Source: Solidesulfovibrio alcoholivorans DSM 5433
GTDB taxonomy: Bacteria > Desulfobacterota > Desulfovibrionia > Desulfovibrionales > Desulfovibrionaceae
DNA: 64,000 nt
NCBI RefSeq assembly: GCF_000702665.1
Contig: NZ_JNJA01000011.1
Location: 1-64,000, forward strand
Direction of reading: 5' to 3'
Shown here: piece after piece, positions 1 to 9,600 of the stretch
Numbering within the stretch: position 1 is the stretch's first letter
Layout: each line of letters opens with the position of its first letter
The notes under the pieces: generated by a model
Told to the model about the DNA's origin: nothing
Databases searched by the model: none
The model's input: only the letters and a program-made list of their open reading frames with translations
Position numbers and translations under genes: made by a program

Positions 1-311
1 AGGGCGTCCAGTTCAAGAGCCTCACGGACTCTATCGACACGAGCACGCCGTCAGGTCGGTTCTTCTTTCATGTCATGGCCAGCCTTGCCGAAATGGAGCG
101 CGAGCTGATCGTCGAACGCACACGCGCCGGGCTGGAAGTCGCCCGTCAGCTTGGCCGCAAGGGCGGCCGTAAGCCCAAGATGACAGAGAGCAAGATCGAG
201 TCGGCCAAGAAGCTCCTGGCCAGTGGCGTCCCCCCCAAGGATGTGGCCAAGAACCTCGGTGTGTCCATTCCGACGCTGTACCGCTGGGTGCCAGCCTCAG
301 CCCAGGCTTAG
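1..311 (+). CDS. Serine site-specific recombinase, C-terminal part (5' truncated by window)
   Basis: The frame is open from the first bases, so the start and the catalytic N-terminal serine lie off the left edge; 102 codons are visible. The segment MASLAEMERELIVERTRAG is the typical end of the resolvase/invertase catalytic domain and its long E helix. It is followed by a basic stretch and a C-terminal helix-turn-helix (KDVAKNLGVSIPTLYRW) that binds the crossover site. Members of this family resolve transposon cointegrates or invert DNA segments. Its position next to a decayed gene copy and AT-rich DNA suggests a mobile-element remnant at the island edge. Whether the complete protein is active cannot be judged from this window. 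No res or inversion site was recognised downstream. Confidence 0.85.
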   Translation, partial: GVQFKSLTDSIDTSTPSGRFFFHVMASLAEMERELIVERTRAGLEVARQLGRKGGRKPKMTESKIESAKKLLASGVPPKDVAKNLGVSIPTLYRWVPASAQA

Positions 312-540
312 CGTACGATTTTTTCCGTTTTCTGAGACGACCCCAAGAGCGGCAAATCCGGCTTCGTTCTCCTTCGAGACCGCTGCGCAATGCACGCAAG
401 CCGCTGCTTGCCTCACTTTCGGATTCGCGCGGCGGGAGTAGTGGCTGATCATTCGCCAGTTCGAGGATGTTCTTCGCCACAAGGCCGGCGTTTGCCAGAC
501 AAAGCGACACGTCCGCCGCCGTCCCCGAGGACCGTTTTTT
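312..540. other. Intergenic DNA, no gene recognised
   Basis: About 230 bases between the recombinase stop and the decayed lhgO copy. Short open frames exist on both strands, but none has a convincing start, ribosome site or recognisable domain. The stretch contains short T runs near 320-340 and 533-541. Confidence 0.5.
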
Positions 541-745
541 TCAGATGTATGCCCCCGCTGTCGCTTCTTTCGCACGCGCTCGGACGGCGTCCTGCGCCGC
601 GCCGGCGATCATGTCCGCGACGTGGCGGCGAAAGAAAGGGAGCAGGGAAAGGCCGGAGAAACGGCGTTGCAGACGTACAGCGAGCGGCTGCCGTGCATGA
701 GGACGGAATCCATGGCGAGGCGGCGCTTTTCGCGCGCGCTCGACG
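541..745 (-). pseudogene. Decayed duplicate of the 3' end of the adjacent FAD oxidoreductase gene
   Basis: Read on the minus strand, 615-745 encodes KRRLAMDSVLMHGSRSLYV, then NAVSPAFPCSLSFA. This matches the C-terminus of the intact neighbour (KRRLVMDFVIEHGSRSLHV, NAVSPAFTCSIPFA). One missing base at about 621-626 shifts the frame, after which RHVADMIAGAA continues, matching RHVADLIDGAA of the intact copy, and runs to a stop at 541. The resemblance is visible at DNA level over roughly 130 bases (about 598-733 against 772-898). No 5' part of this second copy is present. It is a tandem relic of lhgO or of a close paralogue, probably left by a recombination event near the recombinase gene. Confidence 0.75.
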
Positions 746-757
746 GGCCGGCGCGGC

Positions 758-1966
758 CTACGCCGCGCCGTCGATCAGGTCCGCGACGTGGCGGGCGAAG
801 GGAATGGAGCAGGTGAACGCCGGGGAGACGGCGTTTAAGACGTGCAGCGAGCGGCTGCCGTGCTCGATGACGAAATCCATGACGAGGCGGCGCTTTTTCG
901 CATCCACGAGCTGGGCGCGGATGCCCGGCCGGCCCCATTTGCGGTAATCCGCCACGCGCACGCCCGTGACGAGCTCCGCGGCCAGCCCGACGATGTGCGG
1001 CCGGAACTGCTTGCGCAGCTCCTCCACGGCCAGGCGGCGGAAATCGAAATCCGCGCCGGCGAAAAGCGCGATCTCCCGCCCGACGATCTCCCGCAGCTCC
1101 CCGAAATCGAAATTCTCGAGCCAGCCGTACTGCTCCCGCCAGAAACAGGGAATCGCCGTCGGCCCGATCTTGACCTTGCCGTCCACCGTGACCGTGAAAT
1201 GCACGCCCAGAAACGGATTGGCCAGGTTGGGCACCGGGTAGACGTTGGTGGCAAGCTGCGGCGCGTCGGGAGAGGCGTAGAGGTACAGGCCCTTGAAGGG
1301 CAGCAGGTGGTAGCGCTTGGAGAAGCCGAAATCCTTGGCGATGGTGTCCGCGTGCAGGCCCGCGGCGTTGACGACGTAACCCGGAGTATAGACGCCCTTG
1401 TCCGTGCGCACGGTCGCGCCGTCGCGGCCCTGGTAGCGCACGCCGGCGTGGATGGCGACCCCGGCCTCGCGCGCGGCGTCGGCCATGGCGCGCAGCACTT
1501 CGAGGGGATCGATGGAGGCGGTGGTCGGCGAGAAAAGCGCCGCGCCGCAGGTCTTGACCCGGGGCTCGATGGCCCGGGCCTGCCGGGGCGTTACGCGCGA
1601 AAGTTCCACGCCGTTTTTCCGGCCGCGTTCGAGCAAGGTGTCGAGTACGGGCACTTCCTCTTCGTTTTTGGCCACGACCAGCTTGCCGCAGTTGCGGATG
1701 CGCAGCTTGCGCCGCGCGCAGAATTCCTTGAGCGCGCGGTTGCCGTCGCGGGTGAAGCGGGCCTTGAGGCTGTCGGAGGTGTAGTAGAAGCCGGCGTGGA
1801 TGACGCCGCTGTTGCGGCCGCTGGCGTGCGCGCCGATGTCGGGTTCCTTTTCGAGCACCGTGACGCGGCAGTCGGGATGCCGCGCGGCCAGTTCCCGGGC
1901 GATGGAGAGGCCGACGACGCCTGCGCCGATGACGAGGAAATCCGGGTTTGTCGCGGAGTAGGTCAT
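758..1966 (-). CDS. lhgO: FAD-dependent oxidoreductase, L-2-hydroxyglutarate oxidase family
   Basis: A 402-residue flavoprotein of the DAO family. The dinucleotide-binding motif GAGVVG is at residues 14-19, followed by an acidic strand end (VLEKE). The segment HASGRNSGVIHAGFYY at about 47-62 is characteristic of LhgO (YgaF) proteins, which oxidise L-2-hydroxyglutarate to 2-oxoglutarate and pass electrons to the respiratory chain. The length fits the family (about 400-420). I chose the ATG at 1966 because the glycine-rich fold starts right after it; the open frame extends further upstream but that part has no domain character. No strong ribosome site is visible. It stands alone, unrelated to the glycan genes, and a decayed copy of its 3' end lies just downstream. 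A related glycerol-3-phosphate- or amino-acid-oxidising flavoenzyme is the main alternative. Confidence 0.82.
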   Translation of the reverse strand: MTYSATNPDFLVIGAGVVGLSIARELAARHPDCRVTVLEKEPDIGAHASGRNSGVIHAGFYYTSDSLKARFTRDGNRALKEFCARRKLRIRNCGKLVVAKNEEEVPVLDTLLERGRKNGVELSRVTPRQARAIEPRVKTCGAALFSPTTASIDPLEVLRAMADAAREAGVAIHAGVRYQGRDGATVRTDKGVYTPGYVVNAAGLHADTIAKDFGFSKRYHLLPFKGLYLYASPDAPQLATNVYPVPNLANPFLGVHFTVTVDGKVKIGPTAIPCFWREQYGWLENFDFGELREIVGREIALFAGADFDFRRLAVEELRKQFRPHIVGLAAELVTGVRVADYRKWGRPGIRAQLVDAKKRRLVMDFVIEHGSRSLHVLNAVSPAFTCSIPFARHVADLIDGAA

Positions 1967-2500
1967 GGGGGTGGCTTCGTGCCCGGGCAGGGGCGTGCAA
2001 GGAGAGCGGGACGTTTCCGCCGGCAGCCCGGGCGCTTGTAGTATGGTGTCTGGGAAGAGCGCGCCATGGTCCGGCCGCATTGGCGGCGAGAGACCTGTTA
2101 TACGCGACGGGCCGGGCGCGCAACTTTTCCAAAAGTCATTCTCTTCCCCTGGTTTCCTCGTTGTCGTCGGGAGCAGCCCGGCGGCTGCGGCCGAGAACGG
2201 AGAGTTCCCTGTGGCCTTCTGGAAAGTCTCCAAATGATGTTCCGGAAAGCCGTGAGGAAAATATCCAAATGCCATTCTCTGTGTTGCAATACAATGCGTC
2301 GCTTCTCTTGTTTTTCAAAGAGTTGCTTTAATGTGTCACAGTGTGTTACGCCTGGGAACCAAGGTGTGGCACAACGAAGCAGTGCTTAGTTGTGGGGTCA
2401 CGTGCGCAACTGCTTGGCATGCATATATTTCTACAACAAACGGGAGTTCTGGTATTCATATAGTATAGACTCTGGATAGTCCCTCTAGGAAATTAGGCGT

Positions 2501-2546
2501 GGCGGTTTGCCGCCTTGAAAAATGGCAGGATGCCGCCCCAGGCGGC
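2501..2546. repeat. Pair of short GC hairpins sharing the same arms
   Basis: The first hairpin is GGCGG (2501-2505), loop TTTG, CCGCC (2510-2514). The second is GCCGCC (2532-2537), loop CCA, GGCGGC (2541-2546). The GGCGG/CCGCC arms recur, so the four arms can also pair across the two units. They sit inside the AT-rich stretch. This could be a REP-like element, an insertion-sequence end or a terminator; nothing decides between these. Confidence 0.4.
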
Positions 2547-2564
2547 ACAGATGCGACCCACTAG

Positions 2565-2678
2565 CGCCGCACCGAAAATCTGCTGCAAGCCGAATACGAT
2601 TCTGTTATGAAGCGAGTCGCCGAACTGGCCATGGAGAACGAATCACTCTGGCAGCGCGTGAGGCGATCAGACCTTTAG
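2565..2678 (+). pseudogene. Short coding relic, possibly the tail of an insertion-sequence OrfA
   Basis: A 37-codon frame between two stops contains ENLLQAEYDSVMKRVAELAM followed by a coiled-coil-like ENESLWQRVRR. The heptad pattern resembles the leucine-zipper end of IS3-type OrfA proteins. There is no start and no upstream domain, so it is at best a fragment. The assignment rests on pattern resemblance only. Confidence 0.3.
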
Positions 2679-3280
2679 CCAATGGGGGGGCGAAGAAATA
2701 AGCTCTGCGGTGGCATCCTCGTGAAACCGTTACCACATTAACAGAATATGTCATATCCGGGGGAAGCCCAGGTCGTTTCGCTATGCCATGGTTGACAAGC
2801 CCTGTGCCTCGCGGCTCTGGCGGAGCCTGGGGAATGTTGTCCGAAAACAGCAGAGTCCGATTCAATGCTGCTGGCCGCCATCAACATCGATATTGCATCC
2901 CATCGCCTTCTGGCGAAGGATAGCGCAATGTCCGGGCGCGCCCGCGGGCCCGGGACGGGATTCGATTCGGTCGCAAGCGGGTGCTGCGGACCATGCGGGA
3001 AAACAACCCGCTTTCCCCTTTTCGTGGCCGGCGCGGAAGCGCCGCGCTTCACGACGGGCGGATTTTCACGGACAGCCCGGACGAGATGTGGGGGACCGGT
3101 GGAGCCGCGGGCTTTTCTCGTGGAGGATGCCGGGGCTGGCTGTTTACGGCCGTGGAGCACTGGAACGCTGCCTGTGCAGGCTGGAATGTGCGCAGGGATG
3201 GGGTGCGGTATAAACGCTGCGGAATAATAATCATTTTTTTTGATCTGGTTCAAGTTCCGAATGTCGAGGTGGCCTCCACT

Positions 3281-4279
3281 ATGCTTTGTGTCAAAGGCTC
3301 CGTTGGGCGAACGAACTTTTGCTTGAAGGATTACGACGCGCGTTGCCTGGCCTTGCGTTCCCGTTGCGACCATATGTCCCGACTCGTCGAAGCGAACCGT
3401 TGGGAGGCGCTGGCCCTGGCGCTGCCCCCCCTGGCCCAAGACCTCGGGAGGCACTTCGGCCAGGTTCTCTCGGCCCTGGAACGCCCCCGAGCGGCCGGCG
3501 ATGGCACGGAACCCGCCCGGGATCCCGCAAAACCCCTGCCGGAAGGCCCGCGCGGCGTGGCCGTGTCGGTGGAAGGACTCCGGGGCGACGCCACGGAAGG
3601 GCCGGGTGAGCCCCCTCTGGACCCGGTTCGCCTACGCGCCCAGGCCCGGCGGTGCACGGAACTGTTCCGGGAAGGACATGCCTTGGTGCTGTCCCGCCTC
3701 CCCGAGGCCGAACGAAAAATACTGGCCGGCCAGGCGCGACGGTTTCACCGGGCCGTGTGGACCGTTCTCGCGGCCTGCGTTTTCGCCACCGCAGCCGTCC
3801 TGGCCGCCACCCCTCTTCAGTGGGTCTGGCAGGACTTCCGGCAGGCGAACTTCGTCCATGACTTCGTAACGACGGCCTCCGAACCGTCGAATCTCGGCAT
3901 CAGCGGCGTCCTTGGCCCGGAGAAGGAGGCCGGGCGGCGCTGGCGCTGGGGCATCGGCCCACGCACCGTCATTACCCTGGAACTGGAAAAGACCGGCCCC
4001 GTGCGCCTGGATTACGCGATATCCAACCCCCTGGAAGGACAGGCGCTGACCCTCGTGGTCAACGGCGAGGTCCTTGCCAGGCACACGGGGCTGTCCGCCG
4101 TCACCGGCATGGCCCAAAGTCTGCACGAGTCCGTGCGCTTCCAGGGCCGGGCCGGACCCAATGTCATCGTTTTCGAGCACCCGCTGATGAATCACTTCGA
4201 TTTCGTCAAGGACGACACGCCATACGCGGTGGCCTTCCTGAAACTCACCCTGGCTGCCGGCCTCAAGGTCTTGCCGTGA
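3281..4279 (+). CDS. Membrane-anchored protein of unknown function, partner of the downstream GT-C protein
   Basis: A 332-residue protein I do not recognise by family. The first 165 residues are hydrophilic and charged. One hydrophobic segment (about residues 170-190, AVWTVLAACVFATAAVLA) should anchor it in the inner membrane. The C-terminal 130 residues (from NFVHDFVTTASEP) look like a beta-rich extracytoplasmic domain with alternating hydrophobic strands. The start at 3281 is preceded by GAGGTGG at good spacing; the open frame goes further upstream without such a signal, and an ATG at 3374 is an alternative. The stop overlaps the next gene's GTG by four bases (GTGA), so the two are translationally coupled. 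Similar beta-type domains occur at the C-termini of the neighbouring glycosyltransferases, so a role in the same glycan step is inferred. Confidence 0.6.
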   Translation: MLCVKGSVGRTNFCLKDYDARCLALRSRCDHMSRLVEANRWEALALALPPLAQDLGRHFGQVLSALERPRAAGDGTEPARDPAKPLPEGPRGVAVSVEGLRGDATEGPGEPPLDPVRLRAQARRCTELFREGHALVLSRLPEAERKILAGQARRFHRAVWTVLAACVFATAAVLAATPLQWVWQDFRQANFVHDFVTTASEPSNLGISGVLGPEKEAGRRWRWGIGPRTVITLELEKTGPVRLDYAISNPLEGQALTLVVNGEVLARHTGLSAVTGMAQSLHESVRFQGRAGPNVIVFEHPLMNHFDFVKDDTPYAVAFLKLTLAAGLKVLP

Positions 4280-6399
4280 AAACCGTGTCGCGCGTCGTCG
4301 TCCGTCAGCGTCTGGCTTGCCTGGCCGGGGCCGTCATGCTGCGTCTTTTGTGGGGAGCCGTGGGGCGGTCCTTTCCCCTTTGGCTGGCTGGCTGCCTCGG
4401 GGCGGCGGCCTTGGCCACCTCCCTGGCCTACAGGCTGCCCGTGGGACCAGACAAGTACGAGATCGTCTCGTTTCTTGATCGCTGGACTTCTCGCCTCGGC
4501 CCGAGCGTCCTGCTGTTCATGGCTTTGGCCGGCCTGGAGGGTCTGGCCCGGCAGGCATGGGAGTTCGTCTTCCTGATCCGCTATCCCTTCACCGTCAACG
4601 TCCTGGACGGTCGCGAACCCTCCAAGGCCTGGCTCTTGCTGCACGGCCTGGGCGTCTATCCGCCCCTGGACGGCAGCCAACTGCTGGTCACGCTCTACAA
4701 TCCGCTCTACCATATCGTCCTGGCCGGCCTGTTCACCGCCATCCGCGACATCTTCGCGGTGGCCAGGATCCTGAACGCCGTCCTGGCGGCCATCCTGCTG
4801 GCTATTGTCTGGCGACTCTCCTCGGTCAAGGGAGGGACGTGGAAAATGGCCGGCTTGGTCACGGCCCTTTTCGCCCTTTCCGGGCCCTTTCGGGTCACCA
4901 GCTTCACCAGACCGGACGTCCTGGCCTGGGTTCTGGCCTTCGGGGGATTGGTCCTGGCCGGGCAGGCCAGGGAGGAGCCGGGGGGGGGCTCGCGCAACCT
5001 GGCGGCCGGGATCCTCCTGGGCCTGGCCTACCTGGCCAAGCAGCAGTCGCTGCCCTTCTTCTTGGGCACCTGCCTCTGGTTGGCTTTGTCCTGGCGCTGC
5101 GGCGCGTTGTGGCGCGTTGCGGCCGGATTTTGCGGCACTGCCGGTCTGGGGCTTCTGGCCGAGGGATTGTTGACTCACGGGGCGGTGTTCGAACACACCG
5201 TGTCCTATCCCGGCCTCATCGCCTCCAACCCCGCCATCACCTCGACTTGGCGCGGGGGTGCCGCCCTGTGGAACTTCCTCTTGGGCCAGTGCCCCCTGAT
5301 GCTGGCATGGGCATCCACCATTCCCGGACGCAAAGGGTTTCGCGACGTGCGCCTCGAGGAAGTGGTGTTTCTCGTCAACATTCCCTTCCTCATCGTGCTG
5401 CTGGGCACCTGGGGAGCAGACGCCAATTATCTTTTGAGCGGCCTTGGCCTTCTCTGCGTGCTCGGCGCGAGGGCATTGGCCAGTCTTTGGAAGCGGGGGC
5501 ACGCCCAGGCGGTGGTCTGCGCGGCGCTTCTGGCGGCGTTGCTGCCGGGGGCCTTTCCCTGTGGCGACATGCAACGAAACGACCAGGCCCTCGAAAAGGC
5601 CCTGGAGCAGCGCAAGGCCCTTGTGCGGGCCGTCCTGGACGAGCCCGGCCGGATTCTGGCCGACGTGGAAGGAGCGCCCGCCTTTCTCGATAGCGTGCCG
5701 CTGGAGAACGTGACGCTCTACGACGCCGTCGAACTGGGAGCCTACGCGTGGGCCATCGGGGGCACGCTCACCGAGTCGGTCCTGCTGCGGGACATCAAGG
5801 CCCGGCGGTTCGGTCTGGTGGTCAACGGCGCCACCCTGCACTCCAGGGAATACACCCTCGTGCTGCACCGCTACTATGTGCGGACCCAGGTGATAGGCCC
5901 CTATGAACTCCTCAAGCCCCGCCCCGCCCTGGCTGTTCTGGAGCTGGAAGGACTGTCCGAAGCCAAGGCCGCCGGGCAGTGGAAAGGCGGAGAGGCAGGG
6001 GTGTCCGCTCGAGTGACGGAGGCGCGCAATCTGGTTCGCGTGGCCGGCCGCGACTGCTGGTGCCTCGGGGACAAACGCGAAGAGGCCGTGCTGGGCCTGG
6101 AGGTCCAGGCCCCAAGGGACCATTCGCTGACCTACGAACTGGGCCTCCCCGCCATGCTGAGCGCTCCCGGCGGAAGCGTCGAACCCCTCGCCGGGCCGAA
6201 TGACGCGGAGCTTGCGCCGGTTGCCGGCTTCGGGGCGGTAGGGGTGAAAAATTTCGACGAGGTCTGGAATGAGCCCACGCGGATGTCTGGAACCTGGCCC
6301 GGCGGAGAACTCCGCCTGCTGGTCCGCATGCGGGGCAACGCCGTGCTTTGCATGAACCGGGACAACCCCGCCTGGCTTGTCGTCGGCCCGACCCGGTGA
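4276..6399 (+). CDS. Polytopic membrane protein, putative GT-C (family 39-like) glycosyltransferase
   Basis: A 707-residue protein starting with GTG, coupled to the preceding gene by a GTGA overlap. The first 430 residues contain about ten hydrophobic segments interrupted by short loops, the layout of lipid-linked-sugar transferases of the GT-C fold. Motif-like spots such as YNPLYHIVLAGLF and TSFTRPDVLAW fit ArnT/PMT-like proteins of this sort. The last 270 residues are soluble and probably periplasmic. Such enzymes move a sugar from a polyprenyl phosphate carrier to a lipid, glycan or protein acceptor; the actual donor and acceptor cannot be told. A run of nine G at 4980-4988 lies inside the gene and would shift the frame if it slipped. 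Confidence 0.65.
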   Translation: MKTVSRVVVRQRLACLAGAVMLRLLWGAVGRSFPLWLAGCLGAAALATSLAYRLPVGPDKYEIVSFLDRWTSRLGPSVLLFMALAGLEGLARQAWEFVFLIRYPFTVNVLDGREPSKAWLLLHGLGVYPPLDGSQLLVTLYNPLYHIVLAGLFTAIRDIFAVARILNAVLAAILLAIVWRLSSVKGGTWKMAGLVTALFALSGPFRVTSFTRPDVLAWVLAFGGLVLAGQAREEPGGGSRNLAAGILLGLAYLAKQQSLPFFLGTCLWLALSWRCGALWRVAAGFCGTAGLGLLAEGLLTHGAVFEHTVSYPGLIASNPAITSTWRGGAALWNFLLGQCPLMLAWASTIPGRKGFRDVRLEEVVFLVNIPFLIVLLGTWGADANYLLSGLGLLCVLGARALASLWKRGHAQAVVCAALLAALLPGAFPCGDMQRNDQALEKALEQRKALVRAVLDEPGRILADVEGAPAFLDSVPLENVTLYDAVELGAYAWAIGGTLTESVLLRDIKARRFGLVVNGATLHSREYTLVLHRYYVRTQVIGPYELLKPRPALAVLELEGLSEAKAAGQWKGGEAGVSARVTEARNLVRVAGRDCWCLGDKREEAVLGLEVQAPRDHSLTYELGLPAMLSAPGGSVEPLAGPNDAELAPVAGFGAVGVKNFDEVWNEPTRMSGTWPGGELRLLVRMRGNAVLCMNRDNPAWLVVGPTR

Positions 6400-6401
6400 C
6401 T

Positions 6402-6416
6402 TTTGGGCGGCCCAAA
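6402..6416 (+). terminator. Short hairpin just after a stop codon
   Basis: TTTGGG, loop CGG, CCCAAA immediately follows the stop at 6399. There is no T run behind it, so it is a weak terminator candidate. Confidence 0.25.
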
Positions 6417-6673
6417 TCGAAGCCCCGGCCCCCTCCGTTGTCACGGTCTGGCGGGCGGCCCTTCCTGCCGGGGTCGGGAAAGATCGGAACGGGCCCGGAC
6501 AGGCCGTTGCGCAATGCGCGGCCAACCTGTAACCTGCCACTGGAATAAACGCGCCCGGGCCTTTGGGGCGGCTATCGGGGGTACCGTGGCGTCTGTCATG
6601 CTTGCCCGGCTCACGGACAGACCCCGCCTACATCTGCCGCGCCCGGGCCTTCTTCTTGCGACAAGGGGCGGCC

Positions 6674-9600
6674 ATGCGGTTTGACCGCCGGCGGCTCTTG
6701 TGTGGGCTGGGCCTTCTTGCCCTGCTCGCGGCTCTTTTCGCCACCCGCTTGTGGCGCCTCGACACCGCCCCCCTGTGGGAAGACGATTATCTCAATCTGG
6801 ACCGGGCCATGATGCCCCTGGCGGAGATGGCCGCCGTCCAGAAGTGGCAGGGCCCGGCCGACACCATCTTCGATTTCCAGCCGCCGCTCAGTTACGCCCT
6901 GCAGCATGTGGCCCTGGAGATGCACCGCAGTTCGCTCGCCGCACGCATCCCGAGCCTTCTGGCCGGACTCCTGACTCCCCTGGGCCTGTGGCTGCTCGGC
7001 CGGCGTCTGTTCGGCCCGGCCGTTGGGCTGACCGCTGCCGTCCTCACCGTCTTCCTGCTTTATCCCCTGGGCTTTGCCCAGGCCATCAAGGCCTATGCCC
7101 TGCTGTTGTGCCTGGCCGTCTATTCCCTGTGGCTGGTGGCCAGGGCCGTGGACGACGACCGGCTTTCCTCGTGGTGCGCCTACGGGGCCTGCGCCCTGGG
7201 CATGCTCTACACCGGCTACCAGGGCCTTCCCGCCTTTGCCGTCCAGTGCCTGTGGGCCGGGGCGGTCATCTGGCGGGAGCCGGCCGCGCGGCGTCGCCGG
7301 CTGTTCCGTTTCCTGGCCACCTGCGCCGTGGTGGGCGCGGCCTATCTGCCGTGGCTGCCGGCAATCTTATTTCTCCGCGAGTTTCTGCGCGATCCGCCCG
7401 TGCATCCCTGGGCGGGGCTGGACCTCGCCTTCGCGACAAAGATCCTGCGCGGTTTCATCGGTCTCGATCCGGACATGCCGGCGGGACACGCCCTGGCCTG
7501 GTCGGCCGCGCCGGTCCTGGGGACTTGGCGGTGTCTGCGCCGGGGGCAGTGGCGGGGACTTTGGTTGCTTGTCCTTACGGCCGCGGCCACGAGCCTGGCC
7601 CTGGTCGGCTCGCACAGCCTGCTGCGTCCCAATCTCGAGGCGCGGCATTTCGTCATGGCTTTTCCGGCCCTGGTGCTTCTGGCGTCGGGCGGTGTGGTTT
7701 TGGTTGGCGAGTGGACCGGGCGGGCCTTGTCACGCATGCGTTTCAGCCGCACGGCCGGCGTGGGCGCAGGAGTCCTGTCCTGCCTGCTGCTCTTGTGGCC
7801 GAGCCTGTCCGGATATGGCGGCTACTACGACCGGTCGCTCAGCCAGGACAGGGATTTCTTCCATTGGCTCGACGGGTTGCGTGGCGACATGGACAGCCTG
7901 GCGTTCCACGGCTACAAGCGCAACACGCGCCGTTTCGCCGCCGCCTGGTACCTGCCCGGCAGATTCGGCGAGGCCGGCACCTTTGCCGGCCCGGGTTACC
8001 GCCGTATCGCCGACATCGACACCGGCTACGCCGACGGCGCCGTCGCCAGGGCGCGCCATCCCGGCGTGCCGCTGGCGGAATTCGGTTCGCTTTTCACCTC
8101 CACCCGCGTGAGCCTCGCCCCGGCGGCCAGCCGCGCGCCATTGGTCATGGACCCGGGCCCGGACGGGGCATGGCGTTACAAGGACGATTTCCGGGACCGC
8201 CGCTTCTACGCCGACGCATTCAACGCCGCCAACATGACGCTCGACCCCGAGGTCGGCATGTTGCGCCCGGCCCGCTATTCCAAACCGGCCGAGGCCACCT
8301 GGGAATACGAGGTCCCGCCCGGCATGGGGCTCTCGCGCCTGCGTCTCGCCGTCAGCGCCGCCCTGTACAAGAACCATCCGACCGAGCCGGCCGATTCCAC
8401 TCTGGTCGTTGCGGCCGGCCCGGACGCCGCGCATCTGACGGAACTCGGCGTCATCGGCCAGAAGGACTTTCCCGTGGAGAACGGCCGACCGGTGACGGTC
8501 GAACGGGCCTTTTTCGACGAGATGGGGTTTTACCACGAACAATGCCGCGAGACGCGCCTGGACTACGATGTGCCGACCGAGCTGGCCGCCGGGGGGAAGC
8601 TTCTCGTACGGATAGCCTACCGGCCCGGGCACAAGGAGGGGTTTCTCAATCTCGCCGGACTGGAGGTTGTCGCCAGCCTCGGCGGGACGCCGTCCCGCCG
8701 CGACGCGGACAGTCCCCTGGCACGGCAGGCCGGGCATCTGCTGGACAACATCCGGGCCGCGCGCTGGGATGGGACCGGGGAGGATTTGGGGCTCTTCGCC
8801 TTTGCCGCCCCGGGCTTCGACTGGCTGGCGGAGACCGGATTGCCCGTGGGCGCGCCGGAGTTGGGCGAGGCGTTCAAGGCCGCCCATCCCGGACTGGCCC
8901 CGGCGGCGGTTCTGGCTGACCGTGACGGCCAGCCGGCGCTTTCTGTTTACGACCCGACGCTGACGCGCCCAGGCATCGGCCTCGATGCCGCGCATCCCAC
9001 GCGCCGTGTCCACGGCCTGCCGGATTTCGGAACCGCCCCGGCCTCTCTGCGCCTGACCGGCACGATTGCCATCCCGACCCTGCGGCTGGGGGACAAAACC
9101 CTGACCATCCCCGTGCTGGCCCCCCCGGGCAGTACCCTGACCCTGACCCCGGGCGACAAGGGACGCATCACTTTTGTGCCGGACTGGACGCAGGACCTGT
9201 CGCGGTCTGTTGGCGCCATGAGCTACGCGCGCGACATTGCTTCCTCGAAACGTGCCCGGGGGGAGCTGGTCTGCGGCGGGGCCGGCAACTGCGCCTTCGT
9301 CTACACCTTCGTTTCCGCGTTGCCCGTGACCGAACTGCGCCTGCGTGTCCTTCCCACCGTCTACGCCAATCCCTGCCGCAAATGCGAGCCCAACAGGGCC
9401 AGGGTCAATGTCTCCACGGATGCGGGCAAGACCTACCGCACGCTGATCGACTCCACGGGCGGCGAGGAATGCACCTGGACGCCCCCTGGGCAGTACGCAT
9501 ACCGCCGGCTGCGTTTCGACCCGCCGGTCAGGACTCTGATACTGGCCTTCGAGTTGCAAATGGGAGACCAGGCCGGATTCCTTTCGCCGTCCTGGAACAT

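Larger units (their letters stand above)
1967..3280. other. Long AT-rich intergenic region, no intact gene
   Basis: About 1.3 kb without a convincing gene. From about 2240 to 2770 the base composition is clearly more AT-rich than the rest of the window. It contains two GC hairpins (2501-2546), a short coding relic (2565-2678) and a run of seven G near 2684-2691. Around 3205-3241 there is a second AT-rich patch with TATAAA and a run of eight T just before the next gene, which may hold its promoter. Overlapping open frames of 60-240 codons exist on both strands but have erratic composition and no recognisable domains. Confidence 0.6.

Noticed and set aside
73-510. Minus-strand open frame of 145 codons opposite the recombinase tail
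   Set aside because: It lies antisense to a recognisable recombinase and has no domain or ribosome site; its composition is that of a shadow frame.
2981-3280. Upstream extension of the gene at 3281
   Set aside because: The open frame continues, but GAGGTGG at proper spacing supports the ATG at 3281, and the extension has no plausible protein character.
2738-3454. Minus-strand open frame of 238 codons in the intergenic seam
   Set aside because: No recognisable domain, no ribosome site and erratic composition; the last part overlaps the start of the gene at 3281 on the opposite strand.
4192-6540. Minus-strand open frame of 782 codons
   Set aside because: It is antisense to the GT-C gene at 4276, rich in Gly, Gln, His and Arg, and has no hydrophobic or domain pattern. 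Long antisense frames are expected at this GC content.
7730-9559. Minus-strand open frame of 609 codons
   Set aside because: Antisense to the large GT-C gene at 6674, with shadow-type composition and no domain.
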